DNA of 64,000 bases from Bordetella genomosp. 9 (GTDB lineage Bacteria; Pseudomonadota; Gammaproteobacteria; Burkholderiales; Burkholderiaceae_B). The stretch is from the NCBI RefSeq assembly GCF_002261425.1, contig NZ_NEVJ01000003.1:1860001-1924000 (forward strand), written 5' to 3'. The notes below the pieces were generated by a model that was given only the letters and a program-made list of their open reading frames with translations, ran no database searches and was not told where the DNA came from. The stretch's first letter is position 1. Every line of letters begins with the position of its first letter. Positions 1 through 8,229 of the stretch are shown one piece after another. The translations under genes and the position numbers were made by a program.

Positions 1-95
1 AGGCGCTGGGTCGGCGCCTGAAGCGGCGGTAATCGTGCGACGGTAATCAGGCGGCGCCATTGAGGCCGCGCCAGGGTCCTCGACGACCGGCTCGC

Positions 96-1082
96 CTATT
101 CCAGCTTGATGTTGGCTTCGACGACCACCGTATGCCACTTGTCGATCTCGGCCAGCAGTGCGCGGTTGAAGTCCGCCGGCGAACTCCCGACTGTCTCGAT
201 GCCATCCTCCGCCAGGCGCGCCTTCAAGGCGGGATCCGCCAGCACTTTGGCGATCGCTTGCTGCAAGGTGCGGATGACCGGTTCCGGCGTGCCGCGCGGC
301 GCCAGCACGCCATGCCATGCGGAAGCCTCGTAGCCCGGCACGCCCGCCTCGGCGACCGTCGGGACGTCGGGCAGCAAGGGCGACCGCTTCGCGCCCGTGA
401 CGGCCAGCGCCTTCACGTTCTTCGCCTGCGCCTGCTTGGACGCGGACGCCGCGTCGCCGAACGTCATGTCGACGGTGCCGCCGACCACGTCGAGCAGGGC
501 CGGGCCGGCGCCCTTGTACGGCACCGGGTTGATGGAAATCCCCGCTTGCCGCATGAACAGCTCGATCGCCAGGTGCGACGAACTCCCCTGCCCCGCCGTC
601 GACACGGTCAGCGTCCCGGGCTGCCGCTTCGCCAGGGCGATCAGTTCCTTCAGGTCGTTCACCGGCAACTGCTTCTTGACAGCCACGACATAGGGATAGC
701 GAGTGAGCTGGGTGATCGGCGCGAAGTCCTTGCGCGCGTCGTACGGAAGCTTGCTGTACACCGACGGATTGATGGCGTTGGGACCGCTTTGTCCCAGCAG
801 CAGGGTATAGCCGTCGGGCTCCGCCTTGGCGACCGCGTCCGTGCCGATGATGCCGCCGGCGCCGCCGCGATTGTCGATGATGAAGGCTTGGCCCAGTTGT
901 TCGCCCACCCCCTTGAAAACCAGCCGCGCGACGATGTCGGCGCCGCCGCCCGCCGCGAACGGCACGATCACGCGCACCGCGCGATCCGGATACGCGGCTT
1001 CGGCGCGTACGCCGGACAGGCTTGCGCAGGCGAACGAAAACAGCGCCAGGGCCAGCGCCCCGCGTCGACGTATCTGGGTCAT
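96..1082 (-). CDS. Bug/TctC-family periplasmic solute-binding protein
   Basis: 328 aa, the usual length for the Bug family. An N-terminal signal peptide (basic MTQIRRR, then a hydrophobic run to about residue 30) is followed by the typical mature start AAYPDRAVRVIVPFAAGGGAD. Other family marks are IDNRGGAGG, PDGYTLLLG, the VPYKGAGPA stretch and LLPDVPTVAEAG. Bug proteins bind carboxylates or related small anions in the periplasm for tripartite tricarboxylate transport or sensing; the ligand here cannot be read from sequence. A GGAGA ribosome site lies 7 nt before the ATG. It lies 68 bp downstream of the indolepyruvate oxidoreductase gene on the same strand, so a shared transcript and an aryl-pyruvate-type ligand are possible but unproven. 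No TctA/TctB genes are adjacent. Bases 1-95 show no gene. Confidence 0.93.
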   Translation of the reverse strand: MTQIRRRGALALALFSFACASLSGVRAEAAYPDRAVRVIVPFAAGGGADIVARLVFKGVGEQLGQAFIIDNRGGAGGIIGTDAVAKAEPDGYTLLLGQSGPNAINPSVYSKLPYDARKDFAPITQLTRYPYVVAVKKQLPVNDLKELIALAKRQPGTLTVSTAGQGSSSHLAIELFMRQAGISINPVPYKGAGPALLDVVGGTVDMTFGDAASASKQAQAKNVKALAVTGAKRSPLLPDVPTVAEAGVPGYEASAWHGVLAPRGTPEPVIRTLQQAIAKVLADPALKARLAEDGIETVGSSPADFNRALLAEIDKWHTVVVEANIKLE

Positions 1083-1150
1083 TGCGTGTCTCCACCCCGC
1101 GGGTGCCGCGCCGTGGCGACTCGCGCAGCCGGCCCCGCAGTCGATTTGTT

Positions 1151-4100
1151 TTATATGGCAGAGGAGACTGTAGGCGCTTTCGTCGGTGGCGTCTCTGTAA
1201 ACGTATTCCAGAACGTTGAGTTAATTTCAACATTGTGCGCGGCCAGCGCATCGCGATAGCGCGCCACGCTGGCCAGCTTGATGTGGCCATAGCCGCGGAT
1301 TTTCTCCGGCAGCGCGGCGATCCTGACCGCGCGATCCAGGTTGTCCGGCCCCAAAGTGTCGAGCAAGGACTCGATGATGTCGCGATACTGCCGGACCAGC
1401 TCGCGTTCCATCCTGCGTTCGCGGGTATGGCCGAAGGGATCCGCCCACGTTCCCCGCAGTCCCTTCATGCGGGCCAGCATCTTCATCGCCGACAGCGTCC
1501 AGGGGCCCAGGGTCATCTTGCGTGGCAATCCGGTTGCCGGATCCTTGCGCGCGAATACGGGCGGCGCCATGTGGAAATGCAATTGGTAGTCCCTGCCCGC
1601 CACGCCTTCGAACTGGACTTCCAGCTGCCGGGCGAAGTCGCCGTTGGTGTACAGGCGCGCGACTTCGTATTCGTCCTTGTAGGCCATCAGCTTGAACAGG
1701 TTGCGGGCGACCGCCAGCGCCAGCCGGGGCGAGGTTCGCGTGCCCGCGGGATCAGCCAGCCCGCGTTCGCGCGCGGCGACCCGCTCCACGAATTCGCGAT
1801 AGGTGGCGGCATAGCGGGCATCCTGATACGCGCCCAGTTCCGCAACACGCCGCTTCACCGCCGCATCCAGGGTTTCCGGCATGTTCAGCTGGACGACCGA
1901 CGCACGCGGGCGCAGCAGGTCGTCCAGGGCGCGCGGCTGGTGCGCGGCCAGGCGGCCGGCGTCGAACGCCGCCCGATTGGACGCCACCGCCACGCCGTTC
2001 AGCTCGATGGCGCGCAACAGCGCCGCGTGCGTCAGCGGCACGTCGCCGCGCTGCCACGCGTAGCCCAGCATGAAGACGTTCGCCAGGATGCTGTCGCCGA
2101 ACAAGGCCAGCGCCGCCGCGCGCGCATCGATGGCGGCGGTCCTGTCCTCGCCCGCCGCATGCCGCACCTTGGCGAGCAAGGCCTCCGGCCGCATGGCCGC
2201 ATCCGGATTCCGCGTGAACTCGGATACGGGCGCGACGTAGGTGTTCACCGTCACGCGCGTGGCGCCCCGGCGCAATGCGCCCAGGGCGTCGGCCGACGTG
2301 GACGCCACGAGATCGCAGAGTATGGCCGCGTCCGCCTGCTGCCAATCCAGGCGCACCGGACCCGCCGCCATGTGCCGCGGGGCCAGGCGGATGTGGCTGA
2401 TCACGGTACCGCCTTTTTGCGCCAGGCCGGTCAAGTCCAGTACCGACGCGGACAGGCCCTGCAGATGCGCCGCCATGGCGACCAGCGCCCCGATGGTAAT
2501 GACGCCCGTGCCGCCCACGCCCGCGACGAGCAGGCGATACGGCGCGTCCACGGCCGCGATGGCAGGCATGGGCAAGGCGGCGATCGACGCCTGCAGGCCA
2601 TCCCGGTCGTGCGTGGACGCTCCGCTCGCGCGCGGCTTGCCGTCCATGACGGAAACGAAACTGGGGCAGAACCCGTCCGCGCAGGAATAGTCCTTGTTGC
2701 AGCTCGACTGGTCGATCGCGCGCTTGCGGCCATATGGCGTTTCCAGCGGCACCACCGACAGGCAGTTCGACGTCGAGCCGCAGTCGCCGCAGCCCTCGCA
2801 GACCGCGCTGTTGATCACCATCCGGCGCGGCGGATCCGGAAATTCGCTCTTCTTGCGGCGACGGCGCTTTTCGGCGGCGCAGGTCTGGTCGTGGATCAGC
2901 ACCGTCACGCCCTTCGTAACGCGCAGCTCGCGCTGCAGGGCGTCCAGTTCGCGGCGGTGGTGCACGGTGGCGCCCGCCACGTCCACCCCCTGGTACTTTT
3001 CGGGCTCGTCGGTGGTGATGACGATGCGCTCGACGCCTTCGCCGCGTAGTTGCCGGCAGATCCGCGGGACCGACAGCGGTCCATCCACCGGTTGTCCACC
3101 CGTCATCGCCACGGCGTCGTTGAACAGGATCTTGTACGTCATGGTGGCCTTGGCCGCCACCGCCTGGCGGATGGCCAGGTATCCCGAGTGGAAGTAAGTG
3201 CCCTCGCCCATGTTCTGGAAAACGTGCGGCGTTTCGATATAGCGCGACAGGCCGATCCAGTCCGCGCCTTCGCCGCCCATCTGCGTCAGGCCCGCGGTGT
3301 CGCGGTCCATCCACGCCGCCATGTAATGGCATCCCACCCCGGACAGCGCCTGGCTGCCTTCCGGGACCTTGGTGGACGTGTTGTGCGGGCATCCGGAGCA
3401 GAAATAAGGACGGCGCCGCATGCCGTCGGCTTCGTTGGACAAGGCATCCGGACAGGCGAATGCCGCGCCATCGATATGCACATGCAGATGTGCGGCGCGG
3501 GTCAGCCAGGCCGCGAGCGGGCCAGCCAGCAGGGACGGACGCAACTGGCCGGCCGAAGGAATCAGGGGCTCGCCATCCAGGCCGGTCCTGCCGGCCACGG
3601 TGGGGCGTTCGGCCTGGTTGAACAGCATATCCTTGATCTGCGCCTCGACCACGGTGTTCTTTTCTTCGACCACCAGGATGTGGCCCAGGCCACGCGCGAA
3701 CGCCTGGAAACGGCCCGCGTCCAGCGGCCAGGTCAGGCCGGGCTTGTAGACCCGCACGGGCGCATCGGGCCCCTGGACGTCGATGCCGAACCGGGCCAGC
3801 GCTTCCATCGTATCCAGATGGGCCTTGCCGACCGTCACGATGCCCACCGTCGCATGCGGCGCCGCGCAGACGAGCTTGTCGATGGAATGCCGCGCGACGA
3901 AGGCCTGTACGGCCTTCATGCGCGTATTCATGCGCTTTTCCACGGCCAGCGACAGGAAGTCGCGCGCCGTGTATTCCAGTTCGCTCGCCGGCAATGCCGG
4001 ATCTTCCGGCATGGAGTAGAAAGGTGTGGGCGCGGGCAGGAAGGACTGTCCGCTTTCCACGGTCTCCGACACGGCCTTGAACGCCACCCAGGCGCCGGCG

Positions 4101-4702
4101 TGGCGGGAAAGCGCCCAGCCATACAGCCCGAAGGTTTCGTATTCCTCCACCGACGCCGGATGCACGATGGGCATCTGCCAGGCGATCAGCGACGCCTCGC
4201 TGGAATGCGGGATCGACGACGACGCCGCGGTGTGGTCATCGCCCACCACCACGAGCACGCCACCGTGGCGCGACGCGCCGGCGGCGGTGCCATGGTGCAG
4301 CGCGTCGCCGGCCCGGTCCACGCCCGGCCCTTTGCCATACCACAGGGAGAACACCCCATCCACCTTGCGATCGGCGCGCACGCCGGCCTGCTGCGTACCC
4401 ATGATGACCGTGGCGGCCATGTCTTCGTTGATCGCGGGCAGGAAACTGATCTGGTTGGCGTCCAGGATGTTTCTGGCCTTCCACATGGCCATGTCCACCC
4501 CGCCCAGGGGCGATCCGCGATATCCGGACGCGAACCCGGCCGTGTTCAGGCCCCGTTCGCGGTCCAGCCGGCGCTGCGTCAGCAGCATGCGCAGGAGCGC
4601 CTGCGTCCCGGTGAGGAAGACGCGTCCGTCCCTGCGGGTGTAGTTGTCTTCCAAACGGTAGTCCTGGTCCAGGCCCAGGTCCGCGATCGGTGTGCCGTCC
4701 AT
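1151..4702 (-). CDS. Fused indolepyruvate ferredoxin oxidoreductase
   Basis: 1183 aa from the chosen start. This is the single-chain form, in which the alpha (ThDP-binding) and gamma parts are joined. It oxidatively decarboxylates aryl 2-oxo acids such as indolepyruvate or phenylpyruvate to acyl-CoA, passing electrons to ferredoxin. The N-terminal third is the pyrimidine-type ThDP fold (TGTQALLRMLL, GYRGSPLGGVDM). The middle has the pyrophosphate-type fold (GVGCHYMAAWMDRD) and a cysteine cluster near residue 634 (CEGCGDCG, then CNKDYSCADGFC). The C-terminal part has the gamma-domain glycine motif VAGVGGTGVITIG. An ATG 21 bp further upstream is possible, but the ATG at 4702 has GGAGG 7 nt ahead and matches better. 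Divergent from an Lrp-type regulator, which probably controls it in response to an amino or 2-oxo acid. Confidence 0.93.
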   Translation of the reverse strand: MDGTPIADLGLDQDYRLEDNYTRRDGRVFLTGTQALLRMLLTQRRLDRERGLNTAGFASGYRGSPLGGVDMAMWKARNILDANQISFLPAINEDMAATVIMGTQQAGVRADRKVDGVFSLWYGKGPGVDRAGDALHHGTAAGASRHGGVLVVVGDDHTAASSSIPHSSEASLIAWQMPIVHPASVEEYETFGLYGWALSRHAGAWVAFKAVSETVESGQSFLPAPTPFYSMPEDPALPASELEYTARDFLSLAVEKRMNTRMKAVQAFVARHSIDKLVCAAPHATVGIVTVGKAHLDTMEALARFGIDVQGPDAPVRVYKPGLTWPLDAGRFQAFARGLGHILVVEEKNTVVEAQIKDMLFNQAERPTVAGRTGLDGEPLIPSAGQLRPSLLAGPLAAWLTRAAHLHVHIDGAAFACPDALSNEADGMRRRPYFCSGCPHNTSTKVPEGSQALSGVGCHYMAAWMDRDTAGLTQMGGEGADWIGLSRYIETPHVFQNMGEGTYFHSGYLAIRQAVAAKATMTYKILFNDAVAMTGGQPVDGPLSVPRICRQLRGEGVERIVITTDEPEKYQGVDVAGATVHHRRELDALQRELRVTKGVTVLIHDQTCAAEKRRRRKKSEFPDPPRRMVINSAVCEGCGDCGSTSNCLSVVPLETPYGRKRAIDQSSCNKDYSCADGFCPSFVSVMDGKPRASGASTHDRDGLQASIAALPMPAIAAVDAPYRLLVAGVGGTGVITIGALVAMAAHLQGLSASVLDLTGLAQKGGTVISHIRLAPRHMAAGPVRLDWQQADAAILCDLVASTSADALGALRRGATRVTVNTYVAPVSEFTRNPDAAMRPEALLAKVRHAAGEDRTAAIDARAAALALFGDSILANVFMLGYAWQRGDVPLTHAALLRAIELNGVAVASNRAAFDAGRLAAHQPRALDDLLRPRASVVQLNMPETLDAAVKRRVAELGAYQDARYAATYREFVERVAARERGLADPAGTRTSPRLALAVARNLFKLMAYKDEYEVARLYTNGDFARQLEVQFEGVAGRDYQLHFHMAPPVFARKDPATGLPRKMTLGPWTLSAMKMLARMKGLRGTWADPFGHTRERRMERELVRQYRDIIESLLDTLGPDNLDRAVRIAALPEKIRGYGHIKLASVARYRDALAAHNVEINSTFWNTFTETPPTKAPTVSSAI

Positions 4703-4749
4703 GATCGGTCCTCCTCGAAACATGATAGGAGCGATGGACAGCCGATTTA

Positions 4750-4780
4750 TTGCGTTATTGGATCGTGCTTTCCCTATAAT
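4750..4780 (+). promoter_or_regulatory. Sigma-70-type promoter candidate for the Lrp gene
   Basis: A perfect TATAAT lies at 4775-4780. TTGCGT at 4750-4755 is a possible -35 with a long 19-bp spacer. A start of transcription near 4787 would leave the ATG at 4786 without a leader, which supports the ATG at 4825 as the translation start. The promoter lies between the divergent indolepyruvate oxidoreductase and lrp genes. Confidence 0.5.
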
Positions 4781-4824
4781 GCGAAATGAACGTTTCGTTT
4801 TTTCCGAATTTATCAGGGAAACTC

Positions 4825-5277
4825 ATGGACAAGACCGATATCGCGATCCTGAAGGCCCTGCAGGAAGACGGACGGGCGTCGGCCCAGCAGCTGTCGGATC
4901 GGGTCGGCTTGTCCGCCGCGCCGGTGTGGCGCCGCGTCAAGGCGCTGGAATCGGACGGCACGATCGTGGGATACGCCGCGCAAGTCGATCGCAACAAGGT
5001 GGGCCTGCACGGCTGCATGTTCGCCCAGATCAGCCTGGAGCGGCATTCCTCCGACACCGTGGAAAACTTCGAACGCACGGTACGCAGCGCGCCGGAAATC
5101 CTCGAGTGCTATGCCGTCACGGGCGATTCAGATTACCTGCTCAAGATACTGGTCGAAAGCCCGGAAGACTACGACCGCTTCCTGCACCGTTTCCTGTTCA
5201 ATCTGCCAGGCATCCGGCAGACGCGAACCATCGTGGCCCTGCGCGAAATCAAGCACGAGCAGCGGCTACCGCTCTAG
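4825..5277 (+). CDS. Lrp/AsnC-family transcriptional regulator
   Basis: 150 aa, standard Lrp/AsnC length. It begins MDKTDIAILKALQEDGRAS, with a helix-turn-helix near residues 20-45 (QQLSDRVGLSAAPVWRRVKALE). A RAM/ligand-binding domain follows (EILECYAVTGDSDYLLKILV). These proteins form octamers or hexadecamers that sense amino acids and bend DNA. An in-frame ATG at 4786 exists, but the TATAAT at 4775-4780 and the AGGGAA before 4825 favour the shorter form. It is transcribed divergently from the indolepyruvate oxidoreductase, so local control of aromatic amino acid breakdown is the likely role. The binding ligand is not known. Confidence 0.92.
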   Translation: MDKTDIAILKALQEDGRASAQQLSDRVGLSAAPVWRRVKALESDGTIVGYAAQVDRNKVGLHGCMFAQISLERHSSDTVENFERTVRSAPEILECYAVTGDSDYLLKILVESPEDYDRFLHRFLFNLPGIRQTRTIVALREIKHEQRLPL

Positions 5278-5335
5278 CGTCCACCTTGTGGTGGCGATGG
5301 GGCAAGCGCTGAATCTGTCACTCACGCCATCACGA

Positions 5336-5674
5336 TCAATTTAATTGAAGCAACGCACACACCTTGGCCATTACCTCGACCATCACCGCATCTGACGCGC
5401 GCTCAATCTTTGCTGCTTTTCGCACCTTCCAGTCCAGGCTTTTGACTTGGTCAGAAAGGACCACGCCAGCCATTTTGGCGGAATCGACAGCAACCTCGAA
5501 GGGATATCCCTTTACGGCGCTCGTTATAGGACAACAAATCAATAAATTAGTCTTGGCGTTGTAAATCCGCGGCGACAGCACCAGCGCGGGCCGACGCTTT
5601 GCCTGTTCACGACCTGCCTGCGGATCAAAGTCGATCCAGATAATCTCACTGCGATCCGGCACGTAGGCGGGCAT
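5336..5674 (-). CDS. mazF: MazF-type mRNA endoribonuclease toxin
   Basis: 112 aa, close to E. coli MazF. Conserved blocks are YVPDRSEIIWIDFDPQAG, the basic RRPALVLSP segment, PITSAVKGYPFEV (keeping the threonine of the active-site loop) and VLSDQVKSLDW. MazF proteins cleave mRNA at short ACA-like sites and are held inactive by MazE; the cleavage motif of this one cannot be deduced. The start codon overlaps the mazE stop codon by one base (TAATG), which means translational coupling. The gene contains AT-rich stretches unlike its GC-rich neighbours, consistent with horizontal gain. The last gene of the pair, it converges on the lrp gene. Confidence 0.94.
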   Translation of the reverse strand: MPAYVPDRSEIIWIDFDPQAGREQAKRRPALVLSPRIYNAKTNLLICCPITSAVKGYPFEVAVDSAKMAGVVLSDQVKSLDWKVRKAAKIERASDAVMVEVMAKVCALLQLN

Positions 5675-5913
5675 TAAAACTCTTCTCCAACCGCAGCGCC
5701 GGTTTCAATTTCATTGTGTCGATTCTCGGGCGTAATGCCGGCAACCAGGTCTTCGAGCGAGTGCCGCTGTTTAGGATCCGGACGCAGCATGACGGCCTCG
5801 CCTTCGAACGTCACGTTGAGCTTGGTTCCCACTGCCGCATGCAGGTGCTCCAAAAGATGGGCAGGCAAGCGGATACCTTGGCTGTTTCCCCATTTCACTA
5901 CCGTAACTTCCAT
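5674..5913 (-). CDS. mazE: MazE-type antitoxin
   Basis: 79 aa. The N-terminal half is the swapped-hairpin (AbrB-like) DNA-binding fold: VTVVKWGNSQGIRLPAHLLEHL. The C-terminal tail contains LAGITPENRHNEIETG-type sequence (VAGITPENRHNEIE), matching the MazF-binding arm of E. coli MazE. It neutralises the downstream mazF product and represses the operon together with it. It precedes mazF with a 1-nt overlap. About 120 bp upstream is a strong palindromic operator candidate (6033-6050). Confidence 0.93.
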   Translation of the reverse strand: MEVTVVKWGNSQGIRLPAHLLEHLHAAVGTKLNVTFEGEAVMLRPDPKQRHSLEDLVAGITPENRHNEIETGAAVGEEF

Positions 5914-6237
5914 GATGACCTCGTTTTGAATTCACCGCACGGCCCATAGGCTTCCGGACGTCGGGCCTGCTTGGCAAAGCTGTCGCTGGCAATTCTGTAC
6001 CGCCAGGTGCCTTAGCAATCTCACAGCCACGATGTATATACATTGTATATCCACGCCTGCAAGTGAGCAACCCTCTGTTTGCCGCCGTGACGGCGGCGCA
6101 CCCTGTAGCGTTCCCTCCCAAACAGGCGCTGGAATGGCTTGATCTCGACACGGCATCGGCACGCGCTGTGTCGAGCTTAAAGCGTAGTTTGCCGAGTCGG
6201 CTTTTGCTGGCACAAAGTTCGGCAGGAGGTGGTTGCT
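5914..6237. other. 324-bp intergenic gap between mazE and the anti-sigma gene
   Basis: No convincing gene. It contains the mazEF operator candidate at 6033-6050 and sits downstream of the anti-sigma stop codon. Open frames crossing it have no ribosome site and show no family resemblance. Confidence 0.6.
6033..6050 (-). promoter_or_regulatory. Palindromic operator candidate of mazEF
   Basis: TGTATATACA (6033-6042) is a perfect 10-bp palindrome that runs into GTATAT (6045-6050). ATATAC/GTATAT therefore also forms a second inverted repeat with a 3-nt spacer. Alternating overlapping palindromes of this TATAC/GTATA kind are known at the E. coli mazEF promoter. It lies 120 bp upstream of the mazE start and is the only AT-rich patch in the gap. 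Confidence 0.5.
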
Positions 6238-6981
6238 TCACATGCCGAACCAAGGCTGGAGCAGCCTCAGCCCCCAGCTCTTGAAACGGATGGGCGCATC
6301 GGTGGCGCCCAGGGTGATGCAGATGCCCTCGTCTGCCACGATGGGCTGATGCTCCACGTCGCAGTCCAGGTCGGCGATGTCGCCGGCGCGGAAGATGCCG
6401 AAGCGATCCTCGTAGGCGCCGCGCAGCACCAGGCTCAACTCGGCGCTGCCGTGGCCATGCTCGGGCATGCGCACGCCGGGCGACAGCATCAACAGGAAAA
6501 GCCGGCCCTGCGACACGCGCGCCTTGGCCATGCGCACACCTGGCGCCAGGAAGCGCCATTGCAGGCCGCTGTAGCGGGTCCCGAAGTACGGTCGCAGGGC
6601 GGCGGGCAGGCAGTCCTCGTCGCCCTGCACGGGCGGGCGCGGAGGATGTTCCACGTCCGCGACCTGCGCGGCCGCGATCTGCGCGTCGGCGACCTGTCCA
6701 ATCGCGGCCGGCATTCCCGAACCGTCGGCATCGAGACGCTGCAGCATGGCCGCGCGGGCCTGCGCACCCGGCTTCGGCAAAGGCGTCGCGTCGTCCCGGC
6801 CAGTCTCACCCGCGCGCGCCTCCAACAATGCGCCGCCCACGGCATCAGCCTGCCGCAGCCGCGCCCGGCAATGCAGGCACATCTCCAGGTGCGCGCCGGC
6901 CGCCACCGACAGGGCCTCGGGCAAGGCGCCGGCGCTGTAGCTGACCAACGTCGCGTCATCCAAGTGATGTTGAGGTTTCAT
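6238..6981 (-). CDS. chrR: ChrR-type zinc cupin anti-sigma factor
   Basis: 247 aa. The N-terminal anti-sigma domain contains HLDDATLVSYSAGALPEAL and the zinc motif H31-x3-C35-x2-C38 (HLEMCLHC). The C-terminal half is a cupin domain with the metal-binding MPEHGHGSAELSLVL and a second metal-type histidine downstream (VEHQP). In Rhodobacter, ChrR holds the ECF sigma factor RpoE inactive until singlet oxygen or related oxidants are met. The gene follows the sigma factor by 4 nt and is presumably translationally coupled. The first cupin segment and zinc ligands are intact, so it should be a working sensor. The main uncertainty is which oxidant it responds to. Confidence 0.92.
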   Translation of the reverse strand: MKPQHHLDDATLVSYSAGALPEALSVAAGAHLEMCLHCRARLRQADAVGGALLEARAGETGRDDATPLPKPGAQARAAMLQRLDADGSGMPAAIGQVADAQIAAAQVADVEHPPRPPVQGDEDCLPAALRPYFGTRYSGLQWRFLAPGVRMAKARVSQGRLFLLMLSPGVRMPEHGHGSAELSLVLRGAYEDRFGIFRAGDIADLDCDVEHQPIVADEGICITLGATDAPIRFKSWGLRLLQPWFGM

Positions 6982-6985
6982 GGCA

Positions 6986-7582
6986 TCAATCTGTCAGCAA
7001 CGTACGTAGTTTCTTGAAGGCCAGGCGGATGCTGGACTTGACCGTCCCCAAGGGCATGCGCAGGTCCTCCGCGATCTGGCTGTGGCTCTTCGCCTGGAAG
7101 TAGCACATCTCGACGATCCTGGCCTGCTGCGCGGGCAGGCTGGCAAGCGCGGCACGCAAGGCCTGTTCCGAGGCTTCCTCTTCCGCGCTGCTGGTATCGG
7201 CCGCCTCGAATTCGTCCAGCACCACCTGGACCGCCGTCCAGCCTTTTTCGTTCCGGTAGTGGTCGATGTACAGGTTGCGGGTGATCCGGTACAGCCAGGT
7301 GCTCAGCGTCGAGCGCGCCGGATCGTATTGGTCGGCCTTCTGCCAAAGCCTGAACAAGGCCTCCTGCACCAGTTCCTCCGCCAGGCCGGCCGGCACGCCC
7401 AGTCCTTCCAGGTAGCGGCCCAGCCGGGGCGCGTAGTAGTCGTAGATACGCATGAAGCTGGCACGGTCGCGCTCGCGTGCGACCGCGCGCACCAGCGGCG
7501 CCCAATCCGGCTGCCCGGCACACCCCTGATCGACGTCATCCACTGCGTTTCTCAAACCCGTCGCAAGCTCCGTGATTGCCAT
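6986..7582 (-). CDS. rpoE: ECF sigma factor of the RpoE-ChrR type (ECF11)
   Basis: 198 aa from the chosen ATG (MAITELATG). Region 2 is seen in FMRIYDYYAPRLGRYLEGLG and DHYRNEKGW; region 4 in SLPAQQARIVEMCYFQAKSHSQIAEDLRMPLGTVKSSIRLAFKKL. The cognate anti-sigma gene follows at once. The open frame extends to an ATG at 7666, but that extension overlaps a promoter candidate at 7647-7676 and reads as low-complexity sequence, so the internal ATG at 7582 is preferred. It probably directs transcription of the adjacent lipid operon whose promoter (14406-14435) has the TGATCC -35 typical of this sigma group. Confidence 0.9.
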   Translation of the reverse strand: MAITELATGLRNAVDDVDQGCAGQPDWAPLVRAVARERDRASFMRIYDYYAPRLGRYLEGLGVPAGLAEELVQEALFRLWQKADQYDPARSTLSTWLYRITRNLYIDHYRNEKGWTAVQVVLDEFEAADTSSAEEEASEQALRAALASLPAQQARIVEMCYFQAKSHSQIAEDLRMPLGTVKSSIRLAFKKLRTLLTD

Positions 7583-7646
7583 TGTTTCCGCGGCGGCGCG
7601 CGCGTCATGCCGTCCGCGCGCGGCAAAAAGCGGCCGCGAGAAGGCG

Positions 7647-7676
7647 AGCATAGCGGATGCGCACATCGCGTGGTCA
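7647..7676 (-). promoter_or_regulatory. Possible autoregulated ECF promoter of rpoE-chrR
   Basis: On the minus strand TGACCA (7671-7676), an 18-bp spacer and TATGCT (7647-7652). The spacer length and TATG match the stronger site at 14406-14435, while the -35 matches TGATCC at only four of six bases. Confidence 0.35.
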
Positions 7677-7704
7677 CCCGGATTTCGATCCGGCCGTCAT
7701 GGAG

Positions 7705-8229
7705 CTACTTCGCGCACTGCTGCGGCACCTTGCGCAGCGGCTGCGTATAGCCGAGTTCACCTACCCTGCGCACCAGCTGGGCATAGACGTCGTCGGCCAG
7801 GCAAGGGACGCGCGCCATGATCCACACATAGTCCCGCTTCGATCGCCCGACGATGGTGGTCTGGTAGTTCTCGTCCAGGTAGGCGATGACGTACTCCGCC
7901 TTGATGGGCCAGACGAACTGCATGCCCCAGACGGCATTGCCGGTATCCGGTTTCACCGTACCCACCGGATGCATGGTTTCCACCTTGGCGTCGAAACTGC
8001 CGTCGCGATAACGGAAGTCCGTCTGGATCCGGCCGTCCGGCAGCAGGCGGTAGCTTTCCACGGCGTCGTAGGCATTGCGTTCAGGAAAACTGGGGATGTG
8101 CGCGATGACATACCAGTCCCCCATGAAGCGGGGCAGATCAACATGATTGACGGGCGGCATGGGCGTGGGGGTGCTGCAACCCGCCAGCAAGCCCGCGATA
8201 CCGGCACAAAGCGCGCGCAACATGGTCAT
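7705..8229 (-). CDS. blc: Outer-membrane lipocalin (Blc family) lipoprotein
   Basis: 174 aa from the ATG at 8229, which overlaps the upstream stop codon in an ATGA arrangement; a further ATG at 8223 is also possible. The signal peptide ends in LLAGC, a lipobox, so the mature protein is probably anchored by its cysteine. The lipocalin signature is present (VDLPRFMGDWYVIAHIP), followed by the family blocks YRLLPDGRIQTDFRYRDGSFD and WPIKAEYVIAYLDENYQTTIVG. Blc lipocalins bind fatty acids or lysophospholipids at the membrane. Being last in a lipid-modification operon suggests transport or salvage of modified lipids. Confidence 0.92.
   Translation of the reverse strand: MTMLRALCAGIAGLLAGCSTPTPMPPVNHVDLPRFMGDWYVIAHIPSFPERNAYDAVESYRLLPDGRIQTDFRYRDGSFDAKVETMHPVGTVKPDTGNAVWGMQFVWPIKAEYVIAYLDENYQTTIVGRSKRDYVWIMARVPCLADDVYAQLVRRVGELGYTQPLRKVPQQCAK

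Noticed and set aside
5281..5294. CCACC-TTGT-GGTGG hairpin after lrp as a terminator
   Set aside because: Only five pairs and no T-run; too weak to call.
7583..7666. Longer rpoE with start at 7666
   Set aside because: The extension overlaps the promoter candidate and contains low-complexity residues not seen in ECF factors.
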